Source: CAZMRW01 sp964568805 (GTDB taxonomy: Bacteria > Pseudomonadota > Gammaproteobacteria > Methylococcales > Methylomonadaceae). From it: 16,368 nucleotides of DNA. A program made the position numbers and the translations under genes. The DNA lies in assembly GCA_964568805.1 (NCBI GenBank), contig CAZMRW010000093.1, positions 1 through 16,368 on the forward strand, written 5' to 3'. Positions 15,964-16,368 of this stretch are shown in pieces; position 1 is the first letter of the stretch; every line of letters begins with the position of its first letter. The notes beneath the pieces are model-generated. The model worked only from the letters and a program-made list of their open reading frames with translations, ran no database searches and was not told the DNA's origin.

Positions 15964-16368
15964 AACATGATTTGTAAAAGTCTGGACTTGAAGCCAAGGT
16001 CATTAGAAACAACTTTAAGGAATCACTAAAATCGGCCAGTTGTTTGTCGAAGACCCTTCTCTCAAGCAACATGATTCGATAGTTTTTCTGCCTTTCGCGT
16101 TCAGGATACCTACTCAATTGCAAGATTAGACCACAGTTCCTTATAGACGAGGAGCAGTCTTGGCTGTCACTAAACGACATGTTCTCTCGTCGGTTAGTCG
16201 CGTTGATTCACAGCAAATCTTGAAAGTAGGGGACTTATTGAAAATCCTGAGCTTTTCACTAGACTCAATAGTTTGAGCCTACAAACAAAATAAAAAAAGG
16301 ATATGACATACAAAAGAGGAACTTGCAAAACTAAATAAAGCGAGCGGAATTAGAGCTATAGAGGTCAA
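15964..16368. other. 405-base terminal stretch without a convincing gene
   Basis: A minus-strand frame from 16180 to 15875 (101 codons) overlaps the lipoprotein 3' end by about 90 bases. It contains a plausible stretch (RYPERERQKNYRIMLLERRVF) but matches no family I know and may be a fragment or chance frame. Near the right edge, 16307-16368 is open in one frame reading HTKEELAKLNKASGIRAIEV, without a start codon after its upstream stop. A small CTCAA/TTGAG dyad lies at 16264-16277. The region is AT-richer than the genes to its left. Confidence 0.5.

Noticed and set aside
1..16368. CRISPR array, rRNA, tRNA, phage or intact transposase
   Set aside because: No regularly spaced direct repeats, no tRNA-like fold, and no integrase or transposase motifs were seen on either strand.

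Overview
The window reads as ordinary chromosomal DNA of a gammaproteobacterium with a mid-range base composition. The block miaB-phoH-ybeY-corC is a classic gammaproteobacterial housekeeping cluster. The mix of DUF1415, a DUF5062-like small protein, a HugZ-like flavin-fold protein and a long DUF3731-type Hsp70 would fit a methanotroph of the Methylococcales. That placement is inference, because no methane-oxidation marker lies in the window. No rRNA, tRNA, CRISPR array, phage gene or intact insertion sequence was seen.

Left part (1-3272): one long minus-strand gene for a divergent Hsp70-family ATPase starts at a GTG. It is followed by a 444-base non-coding gap before miaB. The gap holds a plus-strand hairpin with a T-run that has no coding gene upstream of it, a 10-base inverted repeat 136 bases wide, and a perfect 11+11 base palindrome containing a TATAAT box just ahead of miaB.

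Centre-left (3273-7609): miaB (tRNA methylthiotransferase), phoH (ATPase), ybeY (rRNA-maturation endonuclease) and corC (CBS-domain protein) run on the plus strand. Spacings are 12 bases, an overlap, and a 4-base ATGA overlap, so they look like one operon for RNA maturation and stress. The apolipoprotein N-acyltransferase gene lnt, which often follows corC, is absent. A DUF1415 gene takes its place.

Centre (7643-11508): four minus-strand units lie here: a VIT1/CCC1-type iron/manganese transporter with a GIY-YIG nuclease 7 bases behind it, a small secreted four-cysteine protein, a HugZ-like flavin-fold protein, and an aldehyde dehydrogenase.

Right part (11509-16368): a small DUF5062-like protein has a structured leader with two overlapping mini-ORFs. 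It precedes a zinc alcohol dehydrogenase, which with the divergent aldehyde dehydrogenase could oxidise an alcohol to an acid. A TolC-family outer-membrane protein is convergent with the alcohol dehydrogenase and divergent from a lipoprotein with an alpha/beta-hydrolase triad. The last 405 bases hold no convincing gene.

No complete new system was found. The best leads are the possible RNA or small mobile element at 2973-3176, the miaB palindrome, the mini-ORF leader at 11698-11791, and the lipoprotein hydrolase.
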